This document shows positions 1 to 6,622 of a stretch of DNA of 14,372 nt, one piece after another. This DNA is from Parcubacteria group bacterium Gr01-1014_56. Its GTDB lineage: Bacteria; Patescibacteriota; Minisyncoccia; Phycocordibacterales; SBAW01. Within the stretch, counting starts at the first letter, position 1. Every line of letters starts with the position of its first letter. The stretch is taken from assembly GCA_007375995.1 (NCBI GenBank), contig VMFK01000023.1, positions 1 to 14,372 of the forward strand, written 5' to 3'. A program made the position numbers and the translations under genes. The notes under the pieces are model-generated. The model was not told the DNA's origin and made no database searches. It saw nothing but the letters and a program-made list of their open reading frames with translations.

Positions 1-419
1 CACGCGGTTTGTACAATGTATTCGGTAAAGATAAAAAAATTATTCTCACCGGCGGGAGTTTTGACGCGTCGATAGTAGAGCGGATTAAAGAAGCGGTGCC
101 TGGGGTCCTTGATGTACCCGGCCTTTCAATGCAGGAACTTATAACGCTTGTCGCAAAAAGCGTTGGAAGCGTGAGTTTAGACACCGGCGTGGGACATATC
201 GGAGCTCAGGTGGGTGTGCCGCTCGTGATACTGCGGACCTGTTGGGGCTACAACTGGTGGAATAAAGATAACTATGGGCGCGATGGGATAGAGGTGCTTA
301 CCCGCGAAGATCTGTGTATTAATGGGCACAACAGCAAAAACTTTCCCGATTGTCTCGACGAAATCGCCACGAGCGATATTGTCGCTTCTGCAAAGAAACT
401 CATTACGGCTCGAACTTGA
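1..419 (+). CDS. GT9-family glycosyltransferase (heptosyltransferase-like), 3' end only
   Basis: This is the C-terminal part of a glycosyltransferase whose 5' end lies outside the window. The frame is open from base 3, so the TTG at base 9 is not a supported start. The visible ~139 residues match the nucleotide-sugar-binding half of GT9 enzymes such as ADP-heptose:LPS heptosyltransferases: a strand ending in ILTGGSFD, a helix region PGLSMQELITLVAKS, and the family signature SLDTGVGHIGAQVGVPLVIL, which corresponds to the usual NDTGPMHLA block. GT9 enzymes transfer a heptose or related sugar from an activated donor to a growing surface glycan at the cytoplasmic membrane face. A split HldE-like pair about 7 kb downstream fits a heptose donor, but the exact sugar is inferred. 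The TGA stop overlaps the TTGACA box of the next gene. Confidence 0.8.
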   Translation, partial: RGLYNVFGKDKKIILTGGSFDASIVERIKEAVPGVLDVPGLSMQELITLVAKSVGSVSLDTGVGHIGAQVGVPLVILRTCWGYNWWNKDNYGRDGIEVLTREDLCINGHNSKNFPDCLDEIATSDIVASAKKLITART

Positions 420-444
420 CATAATCTATAAAGTGTAATACTCT
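416..444 (+). promoter_or_regulatory. Putative promoter of the unknown membrane protein gene
   Basis: A perfect -35 hexamer TTGACA (416-421) overlaps the stop codon of the GT9 gene. The best-spaced -10 is TACTCT (439-444, 17-bp spacer), a weak match; TAATAC at 436-441 is an alternative with a short spacer. Transcription would start near 451 and give a leader of about 33 nt, unlike the leaderless promoters elsewhere in this window. The -35 is clear and the -10 is uncertain. Confidence 0.45.
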
Positions 445-470
445 GTATGTAGCACTAGAAACTGGGGAAT

Positions 471-477
471 AAAGGAG
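471..477 (+). promoter_or_regulatory. Shine-Dalgarno sequence (AAAGGAG)
   Basis: AAAGGAG sits 6 bases before the ATG at 484 and fixes that start. It is the only convincing Shine-Dalgarno in front of any gene in the window. Confidence 0.8.
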
Positions 478-483
478 TATCCC

Positions 484-1305
484 ATGTCCCACGAGCTCTT
501 TGTTATTGAAAGAAAAACTACACTCGACGAGCAAGAGAAAGGCCGCGTAACCGCTATGAAGAGCAAGCTCGCAACCGCTAAAAGTCTTGGTCTGAAAGCA
601 CAAGCTGGTTCGATCAAGACTGACATCACTACCATTGAGCGCGGCCGTCTCATTACGACCCCGCCCTTGACCGACAGTGAGATGACCATCTGGCGTGCTT
701 GGCTGCCAACAGCCTATACCGACATCCAAGACAACCAACGACATTGGCTGGTAGACTACAACTACGACCGCATTCCGAGCCCTGTGCTCAAGATGTGGCA
801 GAAGTACAAAAAGTCTGGCTTGTTCGAGCGGTTCGAGATCTGGACGCCGGAGATTAGTCAACCGGATCCGATCCTTGTCGGCGTCAACGGCCACTCTCGA
901 TATTTGCTCGCCCGCTGGGGTGAGTCTGATGCCAACTTGGTTTCCTTCGACGACATCAAGCGCGAGCTGATGCGCCGTTGGCACAACGATGAACCTATCG
1001 GCCATGAACCGCGCGATGAACGCTCTGCACGTCTCAGTCTAGATGATAACGCGATCCTATCGGCAATGACTTACGCGATATGCGCGATCTTTCCTGTTGG
1101 AATGACCCTTTTTGCGTTGTTTGGTCCTCTACACATAGGAATTGCCATGATCGGTACTGTCGTGGCTATTTCCACGGTGGGAGTGGCACGATTCTTCTAT
1201 GCTCGGAAGAGCATGACGGAGAAACTCCTTCAGTCGAGCACACTTGTGCAGGCCATCGCCAAAGATAACTCAGTGCAGCATGAGTTGTATCCACCTTCGG
1301 CCTGA
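484..1305 (+). CDS. Unrecognised protein with two C-terminal membrane segments
   Basis: I do not recognise this 273-residue protein. The start is secure because AAAGGAG lies 6 bases upstream. Residues 1-185 look soluble and mixed-charge, with Trp/Tyr-rich blocks (WRAWLPTAYTD near 70-80, HWLVDYNYDRIPSP near 87-100, and WTPEISQPDPILVGVNGHSRYLLARWGE at 120-147). The last block could be a small folded domain. Two hydrophobic segments follow (about 189-214 and 216-238), with a short basic stretch RFFYARK after them, and then a polar tail. This suggests a hairpin-anchored membrane protein with both ends on the same side. It has no visible catalytic motif. It stands apart from its neighbours: own TTGACA box, own Shine-Dalgarno, own terminator, and an apparently higher share of C- and G-ending codons. 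It therefore looks like a stand-alone unit inserted between glycan genes, with unknown function. Confidence 0.75.
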   Translation: MSHELFVIERKTTLDEQEKGRVTAMKSKLATAKSLGLKAQAGSIKTDITTIERGRLITTPPLTDSEMTIWRAWLPTAYTDIQDNQRHWLVDYNYDRIPSPVLKMWQKYKKSGLFERFEIWTPEISQPDPILVGVNGHSRYLLARWGESDANLVSFDDIKRELMRRWHNDEPIGHEPRDERSARLSLDDNAILSAMTYAICAIFPVGMTLFALFGPLHIGIAMIGTVVAISTVGVARFFYARKSMTEKLLQSSTLVQAIAKDNSVQHELYPPSA

Positions 1306-1319
1306 CACGCAGAACCTTG

Positions 1320-1354
1320 GCCCTCGCTCTAACTTAGTTAGTGCGAGGGCTTTT
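1320..1354 (+). terminator. Rho-independent terminator after the unknown membrane protein gene
   Basis: GCCCTCGC (1320-1327) pairs with GCGAGGGC (1343-1350), and inside it CTAAC (1329-1333) pairs with GTTAG (1337-1341) across one T-T mismatch and a TTA loop. TTTT follows at 1351-1354. Polarity is forward only, since no T-run follows the stem on the other strand. The T-run overlaps the stop codon of the convergent methyltransferase gene. Confidence 0.9.
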
Positions 1355-2009
1355 ACTTTGCAACAGTAAGAAGAAAAAAGAGATGTGCGGGGTCGTCGGC
1401 GTAGGATTTCTTTTCAACCAATTTGAGGCCGGCATCTTTCGCGTGATTTAAAAACCAGGAAACAGAAGTACCTTTCTTACCCAACTCCCAATAATGTTCA
1501 CCGTTAAAGACGTGCGTCTTCCAAAAGAACGGGATTTTAAAAAGTACAGAAAAACGTTTTATAAGCGGGATTTTTATAATGGTGGAGAACACGTACCCAG
1601 GCTTGGGCACTGAAATGACTACCGAATGTTTTGACACCCGCGCGATCTCGCGGAGCGCTTGGGGTAAATCGCTTGTTTCAATATGTTCAAGAATTTCTGC
1701 CGCTATAACAATGTCAAACGATTTGTCTGGGAGAGGGATATTGGTAACAGAACCGAGTACGTCGGGCTTTAGGTCCTCTGCGATATCAAGTGTTTTAACC
1801 TCAAACCCTCTACGCAAAAGTTCTTGTGCGACAACACCGCTCCCGACACCAACTTCTAGTACCGATCGTCCTTTTGTTTTTGCAATCAATGCAAGCTGAT
1901 GAAAATACGAATTCCATCGCTCTTGCGACGAGTAGGCTAACCCCATGTAATGAGTTTTGTTTATCTGTTTTTTATACTTGGTTTTGTAGTCGCCAGTCAT
2001 GATGGACAC
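1353..2009 (-). CDS. Class I SAM-dependent methyltransferase
   Basis: This 218-residue protein is a UbiG/Methyltransf_11-type methyltransferase that transfers a methyl group from S-adenosylmethionine to an unknown, probably sugar or lipid-linked, acceptor. Motif I is VLEVGVGSGVVA (about residues 50-61), the acidic end of strand 2 is TLDIAED (74-79), and motif II/III is FDIVIAAEILEHIE (98-111), with a post-motif strand VVISVPKPG (130-138). The C-terminal third (FFWKTHVFNGEHYWELG) is aromatic-rich and may form the acceptor site. The start could be GTG at 2009 or ATG at 2000. A -10-like TATAGT 11 bases upstream favours the GTG or a near-leaderless message. It is transcribed divergently from the dehydrogenase operon and converges on the terminator of the unknown gene. 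Confidence 0.85.
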   Translation of the reverse strand: MSIMTGDYKTKYKKQINKTHYMGLAYSSQERWNSYFHQLALIAKTKGRSVLEVGVGSGVVAQELLRRGFEVKTLDIAEDLKPDVLGSVTNIPLPDKSFDIVIAAEILEHIETSDLPQALREIARVSKHSVVISVPKPGYVFSTIIKIPLIKRFSVLFKIPFFWKTHVFNGEHYWELGKKGTSVSWFLNHAKDAGLKLVEKKSYADDPAHLFFLLTVAK

Positions 2010-2030
2010 TGCCTATTTTTACTATATAAT
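2003..2030 (+). promoter_or_regulatory. Strong leaderless promoter of the dehydrogenase-E1 operon
   Basis: TGGACA (2003-2008), a 16-bp spacer and a perfect TATAAT (2025-2030) stand 8 bases before the GTG at 2039. A start of transcription 7-9 bases after the -10 falls on or beside the GTG, so the mRNA would have no leader. The -35 lies at the 5' end of the divergent methyltransferase gene. Confidence 0.8.
2021..2026 (-). promoter_or_regulatory. -10 element for the divergent methyltransferase gene
   Basis: Read on the reverse strand, 2026-2021 is TATAGT. It overlaps the forward TATAAT by two bases and lies 11 bases before the GTG at 2009. No good -35 is visible. The same arrangement recurs at 7335-7340. 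Confidence 0.5.
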
Positions 2031-2038
2031 GCGACCTT

Positions 2039-3079
2039 GTGAAAGCAGCTATTTTAGAGCAGATCAATGCTCCGCTGACAGTGGGCGAGGTGGGGCTCAC
2101 TGACCTCAAAGCGGGCCAGGTACTTGTCAAAATATTGGTGAGCGGCATTTGTGGCTCCCAACTCCAGGAAATTGCCGGCAACAAAGGCAATGCAAAATTT
2201 TTACCACACCTTATGGGACATGAGGGCTGCGGCATTGTCGAGGACATTGGCGAGGGCATAACTCGAGTAAAAAAAGGCGACAAGGTTGTCATGCACTGGC
2301 GGAAAGGCGAGGGGCTTGAAGCCGATTTTCCCTCCTATATTTTTAAGGGCAAAACAATTAAGAGCGGCAAGGTCACGACCTTTAGCGAGTACTCAATCGT
2401 TTCAGAAAATAGAATAACGTCGGTACCGCAGGACACTCCAAACGAATTGTGTGCACTCTTAGGCTGCTCGCTCTCAACCGCGCTCGGGACTATCAACAAC
2501 GAAGCGAGGGTGAAGCCAGGGGAGAGCGTCATGATAGTTGGCGCAGGTGGCCTCGGGGTTAATCTGATCAAAGCTGCAAAGATAGCAGGCGCCTCGCCGA
2601 TTATCTCTGTCGACATCCATGAACACAAACGCGAACCAACGCTAGCACTTGGAGCCGACCTCTACATCAACGCCGCTGTGGAGAATATTGCTGAAGTGCT
2701 TCAAAAAGAACTCAATATTAAAAATGTGCAAAGTATAGTCGACACCTCGGGCGCTAAACAAAGTCTCGAAGCAACAATTCCACTCCTTACTGGAGGTGGA
2801 CGTTATATTTTAGTTGGACAACCAAAACCTGGAGAAACTATCGAACTCAAAAATGCGTATCATTTATTTGACGGAGAGGGGAAGACAATTAAAGCGACGC
2901 AGGGCGGTGGATTTTTACCGAGTGTTGACATCCCAAAATATCTAAAATTGTATAAGTCGGGGGCTCTCAATATCGAAGGCGTTATTACGCATCATGTTAC
3001 ACTTGATGAGATAAACGATGCTATCGATCTGGTACGCAAAGGGCTAGCAGGACGGATTCTTATCGACATATCATCATGA
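2039..3079 (+). CDS. Zinc-dependent medium-chain alcohol/polyol dehydrogenase
   Basis: This 346-residue member of the MDR superfamily oxidises or reduces an alcohol/ketone pair with a nicotinamide cofactor. The typical beginning MKAAILE supports the GTG start. Catalytic zinc ligands are visible as C38 (GICGSQ), H61-E62 (GHEGCG) and C143. The Rossmann dinucleotide motif is GAGGLG (168-173). Asp192 at the end of the next strand (ISVDIHEHKRE) suggests NAD(H) rather than NADP(H). The usual four-cysteine structural-zinc lobe (around 95-115) is absent: the whole protein has only C38, C64, C138 and C143. It overlaps the E1 alpha gene by ATGA, so the three proteins are probably made together. The dehydrogenase may make or consume the keto compound used by the E1 enzyme. 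In acetoin-utilisation operons a butanediol dehydrogenase sits beside AcoA/AcoB, but the surroundings here suggest glycan chemistry. Substrate unknown. Confidence 0.85.
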   Translation: MKAAILEQINAPLTVGEVGLTDLKAGQVLVKILVSGICGSQLQEIAGNKGNAKFLPHLMGHEGCGIVEDIGEGITRVKKGDKVVMHWRKGEGLEADFPSYIFKGKTIKSGKVTTFSEYSIVSENRITSVPQDTPNELCALLGCSLSTALGTINNEARVKPGESVMIVGAGGLGVNLIKAAKIAGASPIISVDIHEHKREPTLALGADLYINAAVENIAEVLQKELNIKNVQSIVDTSGAKQSLEATIPLLTGGGRYILVGQPKPGETIELKNAYHLFDGEGKTIKATQGGGFLPSVDIPKYLKLYKSGALNIEGVITHHVTLDEINDAIDLVRKGLAGRILIDISS

Positions 3080-4029
3080 GTACTTTACTTTCCGCATACA
3101 AACGGATGCTCTATTTGCGGGTTGCCGAACAGGAGCTCGTACAGCTGTATCTCGATAAAAAATTGTTCAGCATGGTGCACTTTTATGTCGGCCAGGAGGC
3201 TGTCGCAGTTGGTGTGTGCGACGCGCTGAAGCCCGAGGACAAGGTGATGGGGAACCATCGCTCACACGGGCACTACTTAGCTAAAGGCGGCAACTTCCGC
3301 AGGATGGTGTGCGAGCTTTTAGGGAGAGCAAATGGTTTAGCCCGCGGCAAGGGCGGCTCTATGCACATGATCGACAAGTCAGTTAATTTTATTGGCTCAA
3401 CTCCGCTCCTAGGGAGTGTGGTGCCGCTGGCAACAGGAGTTGCGTTTGAACAAAAATATAATAAACGAGACACAATCACTACCGCTTTTTTTGGTGACGG
3501 GGCGTCTGAGGAGGGGGTGGTGTACGAGAGTTACAACCTCGCAGCGCTCTACCAAGTCCCGCTGCTTTTAATTGTTGAGAACAATCTCTTTGCTATTAAC
3601 TCCAAGCTCAAAGACCGTCGTGCGCCTGGCCACAGTCTTGAAAAAATAGTTTCAGGTTTTGGTATCGAGTACAGAAAAGCGGACGGCAACGATTATAAAG
3701 ACGTTACTACCAAAGCAAAAGAATTAGCCGACTTTGTCCGCCGCGAAAAACGGCCCGCCATGCTTGAGTGCATCACCTACCGCCACATGGCACACTCAAC
3801 ACCGCTCATGGATGAAAAATATCGTGAAGTAGACACGCTCGAGGAGCGCACTAAACAAGACTCAATAGCAAAACTTAAAGTGGAGCTTCTCGCGGGTGGC
3901 ACAAAAGAGAGCGAACTCGCCCTTATGGAGGCGGAGCTAAAAAAGAGTGTGCTCGCCGATATACAGTTCGCGCTCGAGTCCCCATTCCCACCCAAAGAGG
4001 ATATTTATACTGATATGTACGCCGAATAA
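3076..4029 (+). CDS. Thiamine-diphosphate-dependent 2-oxoacid dehydrogenase E1, alpha subunit
   Basis: At 317 residues this matches the length of AcoA/PdhA-type alpha subunits. Together with the beta subunit it should bind ThDP and decarboxylate a 2-oxoacid or cleave a ketose-like donor, leaving an activated acyl or hydroxyalkyl group. The ThDP/Mg motif is exact: GDG at 140-142, then 26 residues, then NN at 169-170. Other family blocks are HFYVGQEAVAVGV (35-47), NHRSHGHYLAKGG (60-72), LARGKGGSMHM (89-98), and the loop TYRHMAHSTPLMDEKYR (234-250), which corresponds to the YRxxGHS phosphorylation loop. It starts at an ATG overlapping the preceding TGA, and the beta gene follows 16 bases after. 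No E2 or E3 gene lies in the window, so a complete pyruvate dehydrogenase complex is not supported. AviB1/AviB2 of avilamycin biosynthesis are a precedent for such pairs in sugar branching. Confidence 0.88.
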   Translation: MSTLLSAYKRMLYLRVAEQELVQLYLDKKLFSMVHFYVGQEAVAVGVCDALKPEDKVMGNHRSHGHYLAKGGNFRRMVCELLGRANGLARGKGGSMHMIDKSVNFIGSTPLLGSVVPLATGVAFEQKYNKRDTITTAFFGDGASEEGVVYESYNLAALYQVPLLLIVENNLFAINSKLKDRRAPGHSLEKIVSGFGIEYRKADGNDYKDVTTKAKELADFVRREKRPAMLECITYRHMAHSTPLMDEKYREVDTLEERTKQDSIAKLKVELLAGGTKESELALMEAELKKSVLADIQFALESPFPPKEDIYTDMYAE

Positions 4030-4045
4030 AATATAAGAGAATAGT

Positions 4046-5077
4046 ATGGAACAGAGAATTATCAAATACGCCGAGGCTATCAAAGAGGCCACCAAACAGA
4101 TCCTAGAGAGCGACAAGAGCGCGTTTCTTATGGGGCTTGGCGTGCCGCAAGGAGCAGCAGGCACTGCGGTAGGGCTTAAAGATCTTTTTCCCACACAAGT
4201 GCTCGACACACCTACCTCAGAAGCCGCACTAACCGGGATGGCAGTTGGCGCAGCTATCAGCGGCTTACACCCGATGGTCTACCATGAGCGCGTTGAGTTT
4301 AGCTTGCTTGCAGGAGATGCGATCTTTACCCAAGCGGCGAAGTGGAACTACATGTTTGGAGGCGATAACCCTGTGCCAGTAGTGCTGCGTATTGCCGTTG
4401 GTCGGCAATGGGGTAACGGCCCACAACACTCCCAGGCGCTCTATAGCCTCTTTGGAGCGGTGCGGGGGCTTAAGGTGGTGATTCCTTCAACCCCTCATAT
4501 GATGAAAGGGCTATTGATCTCGGCGGTTAAAGACAAAAACCCCGTTGTGATCCTCGAACCTAGGTGGCTCTACCAGGTCAAAGGGCACGTGCCAGAGGAG
4601 ATGTATACAGAACCACTCGACAAAGCTCGAGTGGTCAAAGAAGGGAAGGATGTCACGGTAGTTGCCTATGGTGATGCATTTGTTGATACGCTCGCGGCTC
4701 TTAAACTAATTCCTCAAGACATAAGCGTTGAGTTGATCGACTTGGTGAGTATTAACCCTATCGACTACCAGACAATTGCAAAATCGGTTGAGAAAACGGG
4801 CCGACTCTTGTGTGTCGACAGCACCAACAGCGCGTTTAGTATTGGTTCAGAAATTATTGCAAAAGTTGCAGAGAACCCAGTGGGGCTGACTCAAGCACCG
4901 GTCTCGGTGGCAGCACCAGACGTGCCTGTCCCCACCTCGCCAGCATTAAGTGAGTTTTGGTATCCAACTAAAGTTGATATTGCAAACGGCATTTTAAAAA
5001 TGTTCGGGAAACCCCTCCTCGACATAAAACTCCCATTCGAAGAGCTCCACCTCGCCCCCACCACCACTTTGGAATAA
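4046..5077 (+). CDS. Thiamine-diphosphate-dependent 2-oxoacid dehydrogenase E1, beta subunit
   Basis: This 343-residue protein is the transketolase-like beta partner of the preceding gene. The pyrimidine-binding block DTPTSEAALTGMAVGAAISG (54-73) carries Glu59, the residue that activates the ThDP aminopyrimidine. GNGPQHSQ (124-130 region) carries the conserved active-site His128, and the transketolase C-terminal domain begins near VTVVAYGDAF (203-212). The length is close to AcoB/PdhB. The last ~22 residues after FGKP are Pro/Thr-rich and look like an extra tail. The spacing of 16 bases has at best a weak AGAG Shine-Dalgarno. The TAA stop lies at the foot of a perfect 12-bp inverted repeat that reaches into the FkbM gene. 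Like its partner, it lacks E2/E3 companions, so the acyl acceptor is unknown: a sugar, the acyl carrier protein encoded downstream, or a chromosomal E2 elsewhere. Confidence 0.88.
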   Translation: MEQRIIKYAEAIKEATKQILESDKSAFLMGLGVPQGAAGTAVGLKDLFPTQVLDTPTSEAALTGMAVGAAISGLHPMVYHERVEFSLLAGDAIFTQAAKWNYMFGGDNPVPVVLRIAVGRQWGNGPQHSQALYSLFGAVRGLKVVIPSTPHMMKGLLISAVKDKNPVVILEPRWLYQVKGHVPEEMYTEPLDKARVVKEGKDVTVVAYGDAFVDTLAALKLIPQDISVELIDLVSINPIDYQTIAKSVEKTGRLLCVDSTNSAFSIGSEIIAKVAENPVGLTQAPVSVAAPDVPVPTSPALSEFWYPTKVDIANGILKMFGKPLLDIKLPFEELHLAPTTTLE

Positions 5078-5113
5078 AAATATTTCGTCATAAAAATGAA
5101 TACGAAATATTTT
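5077..5113. repeat. Perfect 12-bp inverted repeat enclosing a start codon
   Basis: AAAATATTTCGT (5077-5088) and ACGAAATATTTT (5102-5113) are exact reverse complements with a 13-base loop. The ATG of the FkbM gene (5096-5098) lies in the loop, and the left arm begins at the last base of the E1 beta stop codon. The stem is AT-rich and ends in TTTT. It could be a weak terminator, a translation-limiting hairpin or an operator. Confidence 0.7.
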
Positions 5114-5805
5114 GAGGTTAAAAATTACATAAACTATCTCAAATACCTCCGAGATAAGCGGTTCAGGCGTAGTTATGCACAAGTGGGTGAGGATCTGATC
5201 ATTGACTATGCTTTGAAGAAATAGGCATTGCTAAAGCAACATACCTCGACATCGGGGCGTACGATCCAACATATTCCAACAATACCTACTTCTTTTATTT
5301 ATCAGGGGGATATGGTGTATGCGTGGAACCTAATCCTGATATGTTTCGGCTCATACAAAAAAAGAGGCCGAGAGATGTGAGCCTCAATGTTGGTATTAGC
5401 CCCACTGCTCATAGCAGTGCTGATTATTATGTGATGACCTCTAAATTCCTTAATACGTTTAGTAAAGAGGAGGCTGAGGGGTACGTCGCTAACAAAGAGC
5501 TCCAAACCAAACAAAAAATTGAGGCAGTAATAAAAATACCGCTTCTCACTATAAATTCGATCATGGAAGAATATTTTCCTGAAGGCGTTGATATTCTCTC
5601 TGTTGATACCGAAGGGTACGATCTTGAGATATTAAAATCGCTAGACTTCGGCAAGTATCATCCAAAAGTTATTTGTGTGGAGACTCTGCGTCATGACGAA
5701 AATGGCAATCTCCAAAAAAGCCCTGAAATTAACGATCACGTCCTGTCTCAAGGATATTCTTTTTATGCAGACACGCGTGTAAACAGTATTTTTGTTAAAA
5801 GATAA
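5096..5805 (+). pseudogene. FkbM-family methyltransferase, interrupted by a one-base frameshift
   Basis: FkbM enzymes O-methylate sugars, glycolipids or polyketides with S-adenosylmethionine. The ATG at 5096 opens a frame giving 42 residues ending SYAQVGEDLIIDYAL, the conserved N-terminal entry of this family, and stops at TAG 5222-5224. In the next frame the protein continues without a gap as EEIGIAKATYLDIGAYDPTYSNNT (SAM motif I), then CVEPNP, and later VDILSVDTEGYDLEILKSLDF, the FkbM hallmark, ending at TAA 5803-5805. Joining DYA(F)EEIGI needs one extra T in the CTTT run at 5211-5214, so one base appears to have been lost there. Any annotation starting at an internal ATG such as 5323 would miss the SAM motif. 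The total would be about 236 residues, normal for the family. It may be a real null mutation or a sequencing error. No convincing slippery heptamer is present. Confidence 0.85.
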
Positions 5806-5806
5806 T

Positions 5807-6622
5807 TTATTGGGCGAAGTCGGCGTATTTGTTTTCGAAGTACGTATCTTTGCCAAAGTAGTAACGCCAATCGATTAGCGTTTTTTTAGTGACAATGTGT
5901 GGCACGTTGCCAAACCAGGCCGCCACATTACTTAGAGTTGTGTTGGTGCCAATGACCACACTACAAGTTGAAAGCAAAAACAAACTTGTTGCCGCGTCTT
6001 CGCGATAGACGTGTGTCGTGTAGCCTTCAAAAGTTTCAGCCAATAGGGGTTGGTCGCAAGCTATTACCAACTCCACATCTTGCGTAGGGAGAGTTTTTTC
6101 ACGCAGATATTCGTCGACAATTTCTCGTACGCGCGTGGATGAGACCAAAAACTCACCGTCATCAAAGCCTTTAAATGGTATAAGCCGCAAATGGACACCG
6201 ATGTGTATGCGGTCTTTTGGTATCGGTGCCATAAGATTCTCGATCTTTCTTTTCATACGAGGCGACGGCCCAAATTTCTCTATAATCTGCTTGCGGTGAT
6301 GCGTAAGCCCAACAGGGTTCCTAAACATCCAGCCAAAAAAGTAGAGCGTTTTTTGTGTCTCAAGTGCGGAGGGCATGGTTTCAGTCGGAGGGAGGAACTT
6401 CGCCCCTCCCAAGGCCCACACCCCCGCTTTGCCGCGCGTCCATTTGTCTATCATCCACGCGTATAGTGTATACAGCCCGCGTAGTACGCGACTCTGTTCA
6501 AAAAAACTTACATTAAAAACTTTTCTGTTTCTCTCAATACTGTACGCATAAATACTCATGTCATTTAGGAGGCGGTTTGCATACTCGTGCGCACGATGCT
6601 CTATGATGAAAAGTTTTTTCAT
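5807..6622 (-). CDS. Putative fucosyltransferase-like glycosyltransferase (GT11/O-fucosyltransferase-type fold)
   Basis: This 271-residue protein resembles bacterial alpha-1,2-fucosyltransferase-like enzymes. IHIGVHLRLIPFKGF (139-153) corresponds to the HxRRxDY motif that binds the donor diphosphate, although only H144 and R146 of the usual His-Arg-Arg are present. VELVIACDQ (183-191) and SLFLLSTCSVVIGTNTTLSNVAAWFG (213-238) match the family's second region, where a Ser/Thr-Asn loop contacts the nucleotide. The N-terminal ~130 residues are less conserved and probably hold the acceptor domain. It probably adds a deoxyhexose or related sugar to a surface glycan, but donor and linkage are unknown. 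It overlaps the upstream gene by ATGA, so they are co-translated. Its stop faces the FkbM stop one base away. The family assignment rests on motif shape and is moderate. Confidence 0.6.
   Translation of the reverse strand: MKKLFIIEHRAHEYANRLLNDMSIYAYSIERNRKVFNVSFFEQSRVLRGLYTLYAWMIDKWTRGKAGVWALGGAKFLPPTETMPSALETQKTLYFFGWMFRNPVGLTHHRKQIIEKFGPSPRMKRKIENLMAPIPKDRIHIGVHLRLIPFKGFDDGEFLVSSTRVREIVDEYLREKTLPTQDVELVIACDQPLLAETFEGYTTHVYREDAATSLFLLSTCSVVIGTNTTLSNVAAWFGNVPHIVTKKTLIDWRYYFGKDTYFENKYADFAQ

Noticed and set aside
9..419. TTG at base 9 as the start of the GT9-like gene
   Set aside because: The frame is open to the window edge and the protein lacks its N-terminal half, so this is a truncated gene.
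403..1005. 200-codon reverse-strand open frame opposite the unknown membrane protein gene
   Set aside because: The forward gene has a Shine-Dalgarno, a -35 box and a terminator. The reverse product looks like antisense translation, with no start signal or recognisable domain.
2039..5077. Complete pyruvate or acetoin dehydrogenase operon
   Set aside because: No E2 (lipoyl acyltransferase) or E3 gene is present; FkbM and glycosyltransferase genes follow instead.
5205..5230. Programmed -1 frameshift in the FkbM gene
   Set aside because: No X-XXY-YYZ slippery heptamer stands at the break; GAAGAAATAG does not allow paired slippage. A lost T is simpler.
5302..5805. FkbM gene starting at an internal ATG such as 5323
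   Set aside because: That start would discard the SAM-binding motif YLDIGAYDP, which is present in frame upstream.
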